A stretch of 64,000 nucleotides of DNA from Nocardioides sp. YR527 (GCF_900101045.1 NZ_FNFN01000004.1:434001-498000); one strand, 5' to 3'; numbered from the stretch's first letter, positions 43,406 through 52,937 are shown. Translations and numbers: made by a program. The notes: generated by a model not told the origin, from the sequence alone.

Positions 43406-43423
43406 TCGAACATCGGTGTACGA
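43406..43423. promoter_or_regulatory. TetR operator copy 2 (MFS promoter)
   Basis: TCGAACATCGGTGTACGA, same arms as copy 1, offset by 27 bases. Confidence 0.6.
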
Positions 43424-43514
43424 CAACGGCATTTCCTGGGAGGGCACCTCTTGCACGGTCGCGACGTCGCGCTCATGGTGGGTAGAGCGAGCATCGAGAG
43501 AAGGGGCCAGGAGC

Positions 43515-43727
43515 ATGTCTTCACACACCTACCGCGTCACCGAGATCGTCGGGACCTCCGACGAAGGGCTCGAGCAGGCGATCCGCAACGGGGTCGGGCG
43601 AGCAAGCAAGACGCTTCGTCACCTGGACTGGTTCGAGGTCACCCAGATCCGCGGACACGTCGACGACAACGACATCCAGCACTTCCAGGTCGGGCTGAAG
43701 GTCGGCTTCCGGATGGAGGAGGAGTGA
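43515..43727 (+). CDS. Dodecin
   Basis: A 70-residue flavin-storage protein that forms dodecamers. VTEIVGTSDEGLEQAI, the W in LDWFEVTQIRG that stacks the flavin, and the terminal HFQVGLKVGFRM strand are typical. AGGAG just before the start. Stands alone between the MFS operon and lrp. Confidence 0.92.
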   Translation: MSSHTYRVTEIVGTSDEGLEQAIRNGVGRASKTLRHLDWFEVTQIRGHVDDNDIQHFQVGLKVGFRMEEE

Positions 43728-43751
43728 CCGCGCTGCAGCGTTGAACGGGGG

Positions 43752-44243
43752 CTACGCGGGGTCGCGCGGCAGCACGCCCGGCCCCTCGCGCAGCTCGAAG
43801 ACGAGCTGCGTCTCGGTCTGCCGTACGACCCGATGGACGGTGACGTGCTGCAGCACGAAGTCGCGCAGGGCCTCGGCGTCCTCGACGGCCACGTGGAGGT
43901 GGAAGTCGTCCGCGCCGGCGACGTGGAAGGCCTGGATCACGCCGTGGGTCGAGGCCAGCTCGTCGTACAGCTTCTCGACGTGCTCCTGGCTGTGGCTGCC
44001 GAGGCGCACCTTGATCACGGCCTGCAACGGGTAGCCCAGGGCGCGGACGTCGACGTCGAGGCGGCGGCCGGTGATGACGCCGTTGTCGCGCAAGGCGCGC
44101 AGCCGGTAGGCGCAGGTCGACTCGGCGAGACCGAGACGCGAGGCGAGGGCCTTGTTGGTGAGCTCGGGGTTGGCACCGAGCTCGCTCAGGATGCGGCGGT
44201 CCACGGAGTCGAGAGTGGTTGCGGAGGGTTGTTCTTTCGCCAA
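43752..44243 (-). CDS. Lrp/AsnC-family transcriptional regulator
   Basis: A 163-residue regulator with TTG start. HTH at ~10-60 (NKALASRLGLAESTCAYRLRAL) and a RAM ligand domain (~70-150). Divergent from the PLP sulfur-amino-acid enzyme with an 8-bp dyad between; it likely controls that gene in response to an amino acid. Confidence 0.9.
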   Translation of the reverse strand: MAKEQPSATTLDSVDRRILSELGANPELTNKALASRLGLAESTCAYRLRALRDNGVITGRRLDVDVRALGYPLQAVIKVRLGSHSQEHVEKLYDELASTHGVIQAFHVAGADDFHLHVAVEDAEALRDFVLQHVTVHRVVRQTETQLVFELREGPGVLPRDPA

Positions 44244-44274
44244 CGGTTCCTACCTGGGTCTGGGGCCGAGTTGC

Positions 44275-44313
44275 TCGAAGATGTCAGTATCAGGGGTTCC
44301 TTGGGATCTTCGA
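44275..44313. promoter_or_regulatory. Dyad in the lrp/PLP-lyase divergent promoter
   Basis: TCGAAGAT (44275-44282) and ATCTTCGA (44306-44313), perfect eight-base arms 31 bases apart (about three helical turns), as fits an Lrp-type oligomer. Confidence 0.5.
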
Positions 44314-44357
44314 CAATCAATCTGGCTTGATCTTGTGGTTCCCGCCAGCATCGCCTC

Positions 44358-45575
44358 ATGCCGATCGCGAACCCTCACCTCGACTCACTCGCCGTCCACG
44401 CCGGGCGGGACGACCTGGCGATGCTCGGCGTCCACGCCCTGCCGCTGGACCTGTCCTCGACCAACCCGCTGCCCGACATCGAGCGCGGGGGAGCGTCCTA
44501 CGAGGCGATGGCGACCGGCGGCGAGCCGCTCCCGGACGGCGGGTACGTCTACCAGCGGCTGTGGAACCCCACCGTGGCGCGGTTCGAGTCGGCGCTGGCC
44601 CAGCTCGAGCAGGCCCAGACGTCGGTCGCCTACGCCTCGGGCATGGCGGCGATGACCGCGGCGATCATCGCGAGCACGTCCTTCAGCGGCAAGCGGCACG
44701 TCGTCGCCGTCAGGCCTCTCTACGGCGGTACGGACCACCTGCTCGCCTCCGGTCTGCTCGGTGTGGAGGTGACGTTCTGCGCCGAGCACGAGGTCGCCGC
44801 TTCCGTGCGTGCCGATACGGCGCTGGTGGTGCTGGAGACCCCGGCCAACCCGACCCTCGACCTCGTCGACATCGCCTCTGTCGTGGCGGTTGCCGGTGAC
44901 GTACCGGTGCTCGTGGACAACACCTTCGCCACCCCGGTCCTGCAGAACCCGATCGAGCTGGGCGCGGCGATGTCGCTGCACAGCGCCACCAAGTACATCG
45001 GTGGCCACGGCGACGTCGTCGGTGGCGTGATCGCCTGCGACGAGGAGACCGCGGCGCTTCTTCGCCGGGTCCGTGCCGTTACGGGAGGCCTCCTGCACCC
45101 CCTCGGCGCCTACCTCCTTCACCGCGGCCTCGCCACCCTGCCGACCCGCATCCGCGCCCAGCAGGCCGCCGCCGTCGAGATCGCGGAGTGGCTGCGGTCG
45201 CACCGGGCCGTCGAGCAGATCTACTTTCCGGGGCTGGACGACGACCGGGGGCTGGTCGGGAAGCAGATGAGTGGTCCTGGTGCCATGATTGCGATCGCCC
45301 TGCGCGGCGGCTACGAAGCCGCCGCCCGCCTCACGTCGTCGGTCCAGCTCTTCACCCACGCCGTCTCCCTCGGCGGCGTCGACTCCCTCATCCAGCACCC
45401 CGCCGGCCTCACCCACCGCCCCGTCGCCGCCCACGCCAAGCCCTCCGCCAACCTCGTACGCCTCTCGATCGGCCTCGAGAGCCCCGAGGACCTCATCGCC
45501 GACCTCGACCACGCCCTCTCGGCCGCTTCCGTGCCCCCGGTCAAGCGGTCTCGACGCTCACCCGACTTCTCCTGA
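44358..45575 (+). CDS. Cys/Met-metabolism PLP-dependent enzyme (cystathionine gamma-lyase/synthase-like)
   Basis: A 405-residue fold-type I enzyme. PLP lysine is in SATKYIGGHGD; YASGMAAMTA binds the phosphate; VDNTFATP is also typical. Could be cystathionine gamma-lyase, gamma-synthase or methionine gamma-lyase; the residues that separate them cannot be judged by eye. Divergent from and probably controlled by Lrp. Confidence 0.9.
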   Translation: MPIANPHLDSLAVHAGRDDLAMLGVHALPLDLSSTNPLPDIERGGASYEAMATGGEPLPDGGYVYQRLWNPTVARFESALAQLEQAQTSVAYASGMAAMTAAIIASTSFSGKRHVVAVRPLYGGTDHLLASGLLGVEVTFCAEHEVAASVRADTALVVLETPANPTLDLVDIASVVAVAGDVPVLVDNTFATPVLQNPIELGAAMSLHSATKYIGGHGDVVGGVIACDEETAALLRRVRAVTGGLLHPLGAYLLHRGLATLPTRIRAQQAAAVEIAEWLRSHRAVEQIYFPGLDDDRGLVGKQMSGPGAMIAIALRGGYEAAARLTSSVQLFTHAVSLGGVDSLIQHPAGLTHRPVAAHAKPSANLVRLSIGLESPEDLIADLDHALSAASVPPVKRSRRSPDFS

Positions 45576-45697
45576 GCGACCTGGGAGGAGTCGCGGTCTC
45601 CGCGTGCCGAATACTCGGTACCTCGGCCCGCGGTTCCATCCCACGCATTCTCCAGGGAGGAGCGTCATCGTCACTTCTACGGCCCAGGGGAGACGCG

Positions 45698-46402
45698 ATG
45701 ACGCCAAACGCGGACGTGAATGCCGAGGCTCCTACCGAGCTCCAGAAGCCGGAACCTGTCGAGGAGAGCCCGGCCGTGCAGAGTCCTCCGGCCTTGGGCA
45801 AGTGGCCATGGCAGGTCTCCGCAGCGATCGCCGGGGTCGCTCTGATCGCCGTGCTGGCGGTGCTGGCGCTTGGCTGGAACTACATCGTCCAGCACGATGA
45901 GGCACAGGAGCAGGCGGACTGGGAGCAGCTGCTCGGCATCATCGACCGGGTGCAGAACATCGCGCTGTTCGTGCTCGGTGCGCTCCTCGGCGTCTCGGTG
46001 ACCGGCGCCGCGGCGAAGGGCGCTGCAAACGCTGCCGACCAGAACAAGAAGGAAGCCGAGAAACAGCACGACGCGGCCATCCAGAACATGCAGGCGGCGG
46101 AGAACAACATGAAGGTCGCCGAGCTCGCCGTAGGCGACACCCGCGCCGCCGCGTCGGAGCTTGCCTCGCAGATCGCCAGGGTGAAGGCCGCCTCCGGCCA
46201 GGACATCCTCGACAGGATCGGCGAGGACATCCAGGTTCTCGACCTGTCCCGGACCGACTCGATCGAGGCGCTGAGCGACCTCGGTCTGAACGGCGCCGGT
46301 CGATATGTCGTGCTTCCGCAATCGAGCCTCGACGCCGTACGTGCCCCCGACACACGCGAAGCCGAGAAACTGGTCGCCGACCTTCAAGACCGGTGGGCGT
46401 GA
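45698..46402 (+). CDS. Membrane-anchored coiled-coil protein, unknown
   Basis: A 234-residue protein. A Pro/Glu-rich N-terminus is followed by two hydrophobic helices (~38-60 and ~85-107), then a long Ala/Gln/Asn/Lys helix (~110-175, heptad-like) and a globular end. GGGGAGACG before the start. Its 3' end overlaps the convergent nuclease-like gene by 19 bases. No named family; a sensor or effector partner role is possible but unproven. Confidence 0.7.
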   Translation: MTPNADVNAEAPTELQKPEPVEESPAVQSPPALGKWPWQVSAAIAGVALIAVLAVLALGWNYIVQHDEAQEQADWEQLLGIIDRVQNIALFVLGALLGVSVTGAAAKGAANAADQNKKEAEKQHDAAIQNMQAAENNMKVAELAVGDTRAAASELASQIARVKAASGQDILDRIGEDIQVLDLSRTDSIEALSDLGLNGAGRYVVLPQSSLDAVRAPDTREAEKLVADLQDRWA

Positions 46403-47352
46403 GCGGGACCTGCTGACCGCCGACCTGGTGGCTCGTTGCCCTGAGCCAACCGCGCAGGGATCTGGTCGTACGTCAGATAGCGCTCGGTGAAGGCCCGACG
46501 CCAGCGCTCGTGGCCGGGGACGGCGTCGATCACGTCGTTGATCGACGAGAAGCGGAGTGAGCTCGGGTCGGCCAGTTCGGTACGGACCGCTTCAACGGCT
46601 CTGCGAGCGGGGTTGTCGTCGTGGCAGGCGACAACTACGCCGATCCCGCTGGTGAAGTCGCCGGCGGCGACTCGCTGGGTGAGAAGCTGGTTGTACCAGA
46701 ACTGGCGAAGGCTGGGCCGGTCCAGGCGTGTCTCCGCTCCGTCGCGCCAGGGACCGTTGACCGTCTCGACCTTGAACTTCTCAGGTGCCGGTCTGGGCTG
46801 TGCCTTGGTGAGATTCTCGGCGTACTTGCACTCGATCCCGAGGATTCCCCGCGCGCCGCCGTTCCGTGTGTACGTGACGAAGGCGTCGAACGCGGAGCCC
46901 CCGGTGTTCCCGGTGAGCGGCGCCCATTCGAGCCGTACGCCATCGACGCTCTCAGCGTCGTGATGGAACGTGCGAACCCACTCCAGGAGCGTCGACGGTT
47001 CGGCGGAGAGATGCCCGAAGAGGTTGAAGCACAAGGGCTGGGAGGAGAGGAGGTTTCGGTGGAGGCGGTCGATCTGGATGATCCCCGGCCTCTGCTCGGT
47101 CTCGAGATCGAGCCTCGCCCGTCGTGCTGCGTCGACCGCCGCCGGCGTCATGAGATTGGGGCTCCACTCGGTGCCGACCGGAAGCATCGAGGAGACGAGT
47201 CTGGTGCCGCCGGTCGAGGGCCCGGCAGCCATTCCCGTTCGGGCCTGCCGCCACCACGACTGTTGTAGCCGCAGCGTCCGCTGCCAGACGGAGTCGTTGC
47301 GCTCTCTCCACTCCGGGCTGGTCCAAGGCAGGTTGGCGTCCGTTACGGTCAC
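46384..47352 (-). CDS. PD-(D/E)XK nuclease-like protein (putative restriction endonuclease)
   Basis: A 322-residue protein. D156 in SAFDAFVTYT, followed 18 residues on by E174-C-K176 in LGIECKYAEN, gives the PD-(D/E)XK nuclease signature. A family of putative restriction endonucleases named after PGN_0703 has a similar layout, which I suggest only tentatively. No methylase is next to it. Overlaps the convergent coiled-coil gene. Could instead be a solitary defence nuclease. Confidence 0.65.
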   Translation of the reverse strand: MTVTDANLPWTSPEWRERNDSVWQRTLRLQQSWWRQARTGMAAGPSTGGTRLVSSMLPVGTEWSPNLMTPAAVDAARRARLDLETEQRPGIIQIDRLHRNLLSSQPLCFNLFGHLSAEPSTLLEWVRTFHHDAESVDGVRLEWAPLTGNTGGSAFDAFVTYTRNGGARGILGIECKYAENLTKAQPRPAPEKFKVETVNGPWRDGAETRLDRPSLRQFWYNQLLTQRVAAGDFTSGIGVVVACHDDNPARRAVEAVRTELADPSSLRFSSINDVIDAVPGHERWRRAFTERYLTYDQIPARLAQGNEPPGRRSAGPAHAHRS

Positions 47353-47488
47353 GGGCTCGTTCTACCCGGGGGCAGGCGGGGCGTACGTGGCCGAAGCGAA
47401 CGCACTCGCTGAAATCGGGTACGCAGGCCGGCCATCCAGCAGGAAACCCGATTGTGCCGGCGGGTTAGGAGCGATCAGGCTGACAAGC

Positions 47489-47641
47489 ATGACACTCCCA
47501 GAACCCCTCGACGCCGCCCGCGACCTGGTCGGTCAGCGGTTCCCGGCTGCGACCCAGGCGTGGCTCGGGGGCTCGGTGATTCTCGGCGAAGCCGGGGGCA
47601 GGCTCTGGGACGGGCACTATCAGGTCGCCGCACGATGGTGA
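47489..47641 (+). pseudogene. Truncated nucleotidyltransferase-like remnant
   Basis: A 50-residue frame reading ...RFPAATQAWLGGSVILGEAG, like the start of nucleotidyltransferase-fold proteins (FP-A-x-AWLGGSV-x-G-x-A) but ending before the catalytic GS...DxD part. It is likely a decayed gene start. No full-length continuation is found in other frames. Confidence 0.4.
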
Positions 47642-47689
47642 CGATGACCAGCACCAGGTCGTACGCGGTATCCGTCTGGGTCACCTCGG

Positions 47690-47708
47690 GCCCTCGCACC
47701 TCGAGGGC
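47690..47708. terminator. GC-rich hairpin between convergent genes
   Basis: GCCCTCG-CACCT-CGAGGGC: seven-base perfect stem with a five-base loop just downstream of the exonuclease stop. No U-tract follows, so if a terminator, it is of the U-poor actinobacterial kind. Confidence 0.5.
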
Positions 47709-47722
47709 GGTCAGCTAGGGGT

Positions 47723-48712
47723 CTACGAGACCACCGAGGCGGGATTGGTGCTCAGCACCCGCTGCGCCACCGCCGTGGTCGCCTCGACGCCGAGGAAGCC
47801 GACGACCCGGGTGACCCGGTCGATGTCGAGCGGGAGCAGGCCGGGGGTGCCGGGGATGTCCGGGGTGAGGCGGAGGTCGAGGTCCTCGTGGCACGACATC
47901 ATCCGCAGGTTGAAGTCGTAGCGCTCCCGGGCGCCGGGCGCGGACAGGGCGCGGACGATGCGCGGCGCGATGCGGCGTACGCCGGTGTCGGCTGCCCACG
48001 CGTCGAGGACCTCGGTCACCTTCCGACCGTCGTTGTCGGAGATGTCGGACCAGACGCCCTCCATCGGGCCCACCTGGTCGAGCAAGGCCGCCGCGGTCTT
48101 CTCGCCGATGCCGCTCACGCCGGGCAGGTTGTCGCTGGCGTCGCCACGCAGGGCGGCGAACTCCAGGTAGCGGGAGGCGGGGACGCCGTACATCGAATAC
48201 AGCCGGGCGGGGGTGAGCAGCGGTGAGCCGTTGATCCCGCCGTTGATCAGCCGCAGCACCTTGGTGTGCGAGCTGATCAGCGCGAACGCGTCGCGGTCGG
48301 AGGTGATCACGACGCAGTCCCAGCCGTTGCGGCCGGCCCAGGCAGCGGCCGAGGCGTTGACGTCGTCGGCCTCGAGGCCCGGGGGAGTGACGGTCGCGAG
48401 CCCGAGGGCGTCGAGCATCGCCCCGGCCCGGTCGAGCTGCTCGGCCAGCGTCGGGTCCTTCTCGGGGCGGCCGGCCTTGTAGTCGGGGTAGGCGTCTCGG
48501 CGCAGGGACGCGGTGCGATCGTCGAGACCGAAGAGCACCGCGTCGGGAGCGAAGGCGTCGATCGAGTCGAGGATCTGCCGCAGCATGCCGTGCAGCGCCC
48601 AGGCGGGCCGGCCGGCACGGTCGATCATCCGGGTGTGCGCCCGGGCATGATGGTTGCGGTGCAGCAGCGACGGGGCGTCGACGACGAGCAGGAGGCGGCG
48701 CGAGCCGGTCAC
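47723..48712 (-). CDS. 5'-3' exonuclease (FEN-like, PolA N-terminal type)
   Basis: A 329-residue flap endonuclease homologue without a polymerase domain. Acidic metal ligands in [26 protein letters not shown] and [11 protein letters not shown]3TH motif [16 protein letters not shown]. It should trim flaps or RNA primers on DNA. Its ATG overlaps the zwf stop by four bases. Confidence 0.92.
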   Translation of the reverse strand: MTGSRRLLLVVDAPSLLHRNHHARAHTRMIDRAGRPAWALHGMLRQILDSIDAFAPDAVLFGLDDRTASLRRDAYPDYKAGRPEKDPTLAEQLDRAGAMLDALGLATVTPPGLEADDVNASAAAWAGRNGWDCVVITSDRDAFALISSHTKVLRLINGGINGSPLLTPARLYSMYGVPASRYLEFAALRGDASDNLPGVSGIGEKTAAALLDQVGPMEGVWSDISDNDGRKVTEVLDAWAADTGVRRIAPRIVRALSAPGARERYDFNLRMMSCHEDLDLRLTPDIPGTPGLLPLDIDRVTRVVGFLGVEATTAVAQRVLSTNPASVVS

Positions 48713-50157
48713 GCGTTCCTTCCCAGCCGCCAGCCGCCGACAGGCAGCTCGAGCGCCGACTCCGGGCCCCAGGATCCCTGCGGGTAGCTCTCCACGTCGG
48801 GCCGATGCTCGAGGACCGGCTGGCAGATCTCCCAGAGCCGTTCCACCTCGCGCGCACTGGTGAACAGGGTCCGGTCGCCGTTCATGACGTCGAGGATCAG
48901 CCGTTCGTACGCCTCCAGGGGCCCGGAGTCCGGGGCGTCACCTGCGAGATCGAGGCGGAAGACGGCATCTGTCAACGCCATGCCTGGACCGGGGCGCTTG
49001 GCCCGGACCTCGATCTCGATCCGGGGGTCGTCGCTCAGCTCGATCACCAGCTCGTTGGGCTCGGTCGAACCAGGATCCGCCGCCTGCAGCCACCGGTGCC
49101 GCGGGTCGATGAACCGGATCGTGATCGTCCGCCGCCCGGCCGCGAGCGCCTTGCCGGTGCGCAGGTAGAACGGCACCCCGCGCCAGCGGTCGTTGTCGAT
49201 CCACGCCTCGATGGCGACGTACGTCTCCACATCGGAGTCGGCGGCGACGTCGGGCTCCTCGCGATAGCCGTCGTACTGCCCGAAGACCACGCGTTCGGGG
49301 TCCAGCGGCCGCACAGCCGCGAAGGCGGCGGCCTTCGCCGCGCGGATCGCGCCCTCCCGGAAGGCGTGCGGGTCCTCCATAGCGACGAACCCGAGCAGCT
49401 GGCACAGGTGGGTGGTGACCATGTCGCGCAGGCAGCCGGTGCCCTCGTAGAAGTTGCCGCGCCCCTTGACGGTGAGCTTCTCCGGTACGTCGATCTGCAC
49501 CGACTCGATGCTGTGCCGGTTCCACGCGGGCTCGAAGAGGCCGTTGGCGAACCGCAGCGCCAACAGGTTCTGCACGGCCTCCTTTCCGATGAAGTGATCG
49601 ATCCGGAAGATCTGCTTCTCGTCGAACGCCTCGCTGAGCACCGCGTCGAGCTCGCGCGCCGACGCCAGGTCGGTGCCGAACGGCTTCTCCGCGACCAGCC
49701 GGCTGCGGACGTTCAGCTGCTCCCGGTCGAGCATCGCGACCATCGGCTCCACCGCCTGCGGGGGCACGGAGAGATAGAGGAGCCGCTGTACGTCCCCCAC
49801 GGTCTGCCCGCTGTCCAGCGCCAGCCGGTCCTCGGCCTCGTGCACCGCCTCGGCCAGCGCCTTGCCGTCCTCCGCGGACGACGGCACGAACCGGATCCGC
49901 TCCAGCAGCGGCCGGGCCACGGTCTCGTCGACCTCTCCGACGAACTCCGTCAGCGCCCGGTGCACGTGGCTTCGGAAGTCCTCGTCCGTGCCCGGCGAGC
50001 GCCGCCCGCTGCCGATGACCGCGAGCTGCTCCGGAAGCCGCTTCGCCAGCGCGAGCCGGTACAGCCCGGGGAACAGCTTCCGCGCGGCCAGGTCGCCTGT
50101 CGCGCCGAAGAGGACGAGTACGTGCGGGGCTGGTTTGGTGGACACATCCTTAGTCAA
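48709..50157 (-). CDS. zwf: Glucose-6-phosphate 1-dehydrogenase
   Basis: A 482-residue enzyme of the oxidative pentose-phosphate path (EC 1.1.1.49/363). NADP loop [15 protein letters not shown]; active site RIDHFIGKE with the catalytic histidine; [10 protein letters not shown] at 50157 is the longest start; a GTG at 50145 is also possible. No opcA or pgl neighbour; instead coupled to an exonuclease. Confidence 0.94.
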   Translation of the reverse strand: MTKDVSTKPAPHVLVLFGATGDLAARKLFPGLYRLALAKRLPEQLAVIGSGRRSPGTDEDFRSHVHRALTEFVGEVDETVARPLLERIRFVPSSAEDGKALAEAVHEAEDRLALDSGQTVGDVQRLLYLSVPPQAVEPMVAMLDREQLNVRSRLVAEKPFGTDLASARELDAVLSEAFDEKQIFRIDHFIGKEAVQNLLALRFANGLFEPAWNRHSIESVQIDVPEKLTVKGRGNFYEGTGCLRDMVTTHLCQLLGFVAMEDPHAFREGAIRAAKAAAFAAVRPLDPERVVFGQYDGYREEPDVAADSDVETYVAIEAWIDNDRWRGVPFYLRTGKALAAGRRTITIRFIDPRHRWLQAADPGSTEPNELVIELSDDPRIEIEVRAKRPGPGMALTDAVFRLDLAGDAPDSGPLEAYERLILDVMNGDRTLFTSAREVERLWEICQPVLEHRPDVESYPQGSWGPESALELPVGGWRLGRNA

Positions 50158-50268
50158 CCACTCGGGGTGGTGGTGTCAGGGACGCGCGGCACCGGTGGGC
50201 GTTCAGCTGCGCACCTTCGCGGCGACCACGCCGCCGTGAATGGTGGAGAACGCCTCGGCTGCAGATGT

Positions 50269-50292
50269 TGCGTACCCAGGACGTGGTACGCA
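50269..50292. promoter_or_regulatory. 24-bp dyad before the arginase-family gene
   Basis: TGCGTACC-CAGGACGT-GGTACGCA, eight-base perfect arms, ending 18 bases before the start at 50311; candidate operator in the 153-bp region divergent from zwf. Confidence 0.5.
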
Positions 50293-50310
50293 GCTAGCTA
50301 GGATGACGCG

Positions 50311-51258
50311 ATGTCGGTCTTTCTTCTCGATGCCCCGACCAACTTGGGCCTACGCCCACCAGAGCCGGATGCGGTGCCAGGATGCTACAAAGCGCCCGGC
50401 GCGTTGCGGGACCATGGACTGCTTGAACGGTTGGGTGCCGTCGACGCAGGCGTAGTCGTCCCGCCGCGTTACCACGGCTCCTGGGACGGACGGACTACAC
50501 GCAACCTGGGGGCGATCGCCGACTACAGCAGGCGGCTGGCCGGCAGGCTCTCCGCCCTGCTCGCCACCGAGGGCTTCCCACTCGTTCTGGGCGGGGACTG
50601 CAGCATCTTGATCGGCTCGCTCCTCGCGGTCGGGGAGGGGAGCGAGCCTCGCCCGGGGTTGGTCTTCGTCGACGGGCACAGCGACTTCCGTCACCCGGGC
50701 AACACGGATGTCCTTCAAGCTGCGGCTGGCGAGGACCTCGCGATGGCCTGCGGGCTCGCCGATCCAGGGCTGGGACTGGACCGTCCGCTCGTCGATCCCG
50801 CCGACGTCGTCGTTCTCGGTGTACGCGACGATGACGAGCACCTCGCCGAGATCGCAGACCTGGGCATGCACGTCGAGACCTGCGGCAACATTCTTCGAGA
50901 TGGCGTCGAGCGATGCACGGCGCGGGCGCTGGAGCATCTGGAGACCAGAGGCGTACGTGACGCCTGGATCCACATCGATGTCGACGTGCTCGATCCCGAG
51001 GTGTTGCCTGCGGTCGACTCTCCGGCTCCCGGCGGCCTCGATCAGCAGCACTTCGTCGACCTCTTGGCCACGCTCTGCTCAGTGCCGGTCGCGCGAGGCC
51101 TCGAGATCACGGTCTTCGACCCGGACCTCGATCCGACCGGGGAGCATGCCGCCGATCTGGTCGAAATGCTCGTCGCTGGTCTCGCGGGCGCGGGACTCGG
51201 TCGAGGCGGGAAGGTCAGCGATGTCTCAGATCGCTTCGTCGCGGGTCGAGCGCGCTGA
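50311..51258 (+). CDS. Arginase/agmatinase-family hydrolase
   Basis: A 315-residue ureohydrolase fold with the dinuclear Mn site: GGDCS, DGHSDF and IDVDVLDP. The usual DAHxDF is DGHSDF here, so the metal site is intact but the loop is unusual. Substrate (arginine, agmatine, guanidino- or formimino-compound) unknown. The GATGACGCG site upstream is weak. It overlaps the convergent HAD gene by 33 bases. Confidence 0.88.
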   Translation: MSVFLLDAPTNLGLRPPEPDAVPGCYKAPGALRDHGLLERLGAVDAGVVVPPRYHGSWDGRTTRNLGAIADYSRRLAGRLSALLATEGFPLVLGGDCSILIGSLLAVGEGSEPRPGLVFVDGHSDFRHPGNTDVLQAAAGEDLAMACGLADPGLGLDRPLVDPADVVVLGVRDDDEHLAEIADLGMHVETCGNILRDGVERCTARALEHLETRGVRDAWIHIDVDVLDPEVLPAVDSPAPGGLDQQHFVDLLATLCSVPVARGLEITVFDPDLDPTGEHAADLVEMLVAGLAGAGLGRGGKVSDVSDRFVAGRAR

Positions 51259-52080
51259 CCAGGTCCTCATGACGTGGCGGAGGACACCGTCCTCGGTGTT
51301 CGCGCCGATGACTCCAGTGGCGGCGGCAAGGACTTCTGAGGCAGCGTTGGCGACCGCGTACGCCTGATCCGCTGCCCCGAACATGGGCAGGTCGTTGAGG
51401 TTGTCGCCGTAGGCGATGACCTGGTCGACGTCGAGGTAGTCGCGCAGCCATGCGACAGCGTGGGCCTTGGTGGCGCGCGCGGCGCTGAGCTCGAGGTAGG
51501 TGTCCTGCGGGTGGTGCGTGTCGATCTGCGCGATGAGCGAGAGCCGGCCCCCGGTGGCCGCCGCGATGTCGGCGGTCAGGGCCGTGATCGCCGCTGCCTC
51601 GCCGATGATCGTGGCGTAGAAGATGCCGTCACGGGGGTGACGGGCCCAGTCCGTAACCGGCTGAAACCGTCGGTCCCCGACCCTGTCCGCGAGAAAGCGC
51701 CGCATCCCCTCGGACTCCTCGCCCTCCACCCACGTCGCCCGCTCGGCCGTCGGGGTGCCGTTGTAGACGACCGGCGGAACCCGGTGCTTCTCGCAGAGCC
51801 GGATCACCGTGTCGAGGTCGTCGTCCGCGATACGTTCTTCGTTGAGGATCGCGCCGGTCTGCGGGTCGAGCTGGAACGCGCCACCGGAGACGGTGACCGG
51901 GATCCGCAGGTCGAGCCCGTCGGTGACACGGGAGGCGGAGACGTACGAGCGGGCGGTTGCGTACGTGAACAGCAGGCCGTCGGCGACGAGGTCGTTGATG
52001 CCGTTCCGGGTTGTGGCCGAGAGAGTCGCGCCGGGGCCGAGGAGAGTGCCGTCGAGGTCGCTGAGGATCAGGGTGCTCAA
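51226..52080 (-). CDS. HAD-superfamily phosphatase (Cof type)
   Basis: A 284-residue Cof-type hydrolase. DLDGTLL (nucleophile), TARS, K in the ATKAHAV segment and GDNLNDLPMF. A cap domain lies in the middle (~85-190). TTG start overlapping the tetR stop by four bases (TTGA), so co-translated with the upstream regulator. Likely a sugar-phosphate or FMN-type phosphatase. Confidence 0.9.
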   Translation of the reverse strand: MSTLILSDLDGTLLGPGATLSATTRNGINDLVADGLLFTYATARSYVSASRVTDGLDLRIPVTVSGGAFQLDPQTGAILNEERIADDDLDTVIRLCEKHRVPPVVYNGTPTAERATWVEGEESEGMRRFLADRVGDRRFQPVTDWARHPRDGIFYATIIGEAAAITALTADIAAATGGRLSLIAQIDTHHPQDTYLELSAARATKAHAVAWLRDYLDVDQVIAYGDNLNDLPMFGAADQAYAVANAASEVLAAATGVIGANTEDGVLRHVMRTWSARSTRDEAI

Positions 52081-52814
52081 TGTGTCCCGTTCTCGTTGGT
52101 GATGAAGGTCTTGACCGATCGAGGTGTTGCGTCCAGAACCGTCATGACATCTTCAGCGGTTGCTGCCGCCAGCGCGATCCGATTCTCGGGCACGCCGCAC
52201 ACTCGCAGGCACGTTGCGGCGATGGCATGTGCCTGGGAAGTGACGACGTCACAGCCGCCGGAGCGGATTCGGATCACGACCTCGACCACTTGGATCAATA
52301 GGCCACCCAACTGGTTGACGCTGATCGCTGCTGCCACAGCTTCGTTGGCTATCTCGGCCCCGAGCCGTCCGTACGCCGCATTCAACTCCTGGAGCGCAGG
52401 CTTGAACTCTTGGAAGACTCTGCTGTTGCGGACGTCAGGCATCCGGTAGAGCTTCCCGATGTTGTGAGGGGCCATCGTCAACGTGTTCACGTCGATCAAC
52501 GCGAGTAGGTAGAGCGTCCGCTCCGGGATGTCGGGAGCGCACTCCGCCTCGATCTTCTCGACCTTGTCGAGACTTGGCCGCACCGACAGATGCAGGAGCT
52601 CAGCAAGGATGTCGTCCTTGCCCGTGAAGTGGTAGTAGAGCGACGCCTGGCGGATGCCACACGCTTCGGCGATCTCACGCGTCGACGTACCGGAGAAGCC
52701 GCGTTCGACGAACAGTCGCGCCGCGTGGTCGAGGATCTCTTCCCGCGCTGGGCGCTCGGATGATCGTGACCCGGTGTGCCGTGGGCGGCCGGGCCCCATC
52801 TGGATCGTTGTCAT
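52077..52814 (-). CDS. TetR-family transcriptional regulator
   Basis: A 245-residue repressor. HTH with TSTREIAEACGIRQASLYYHF near residues 45-64. A longer C-terminus than usual. Divergent from the class IV aminotransferase and co-translated with the HAD phosphatase, so it may control both. Confidence 0.88.
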   Translation of the reverse strand: MTTIQMGPGRPRHTGSRSSERPAREEILDHAARLFVERGFSGTSTREIAEACGIRQASLYYHFTGKDDILAELLHLSVRPSLDKVEKIEAECAPDIPERTLYLLALIDVNTLTMAPHNIGKLYRMPDVRNSRVFQEFKPALQELNAAYGRLGAEIANEAVAAAISVNQLGGLLIQVVEVVIRIRSGGCDVVTSQAHAIAATCLRVCGVPENRIALAAATAEDVMTVLDATPRSVKTFITNENGTH

Positions 52815-52937
52815 GATCGATGTCCTTGAGATGGCGAGTGGATGACTCTCACGCTCGTCTGTCTCGCTCGACTCCGGAACGATCCGACCTCGACCACCTC
52901 CTGAACTTTTCTGCACTTCCATGGGAGGGTGATCGCC

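Noticed and set aside
47642..47722. Continuation of the nucleotidyltransferase remnant in another frame
   Set aside because: No catalytic motif found in any frame; a hairpin and the exonuclease stop follow.
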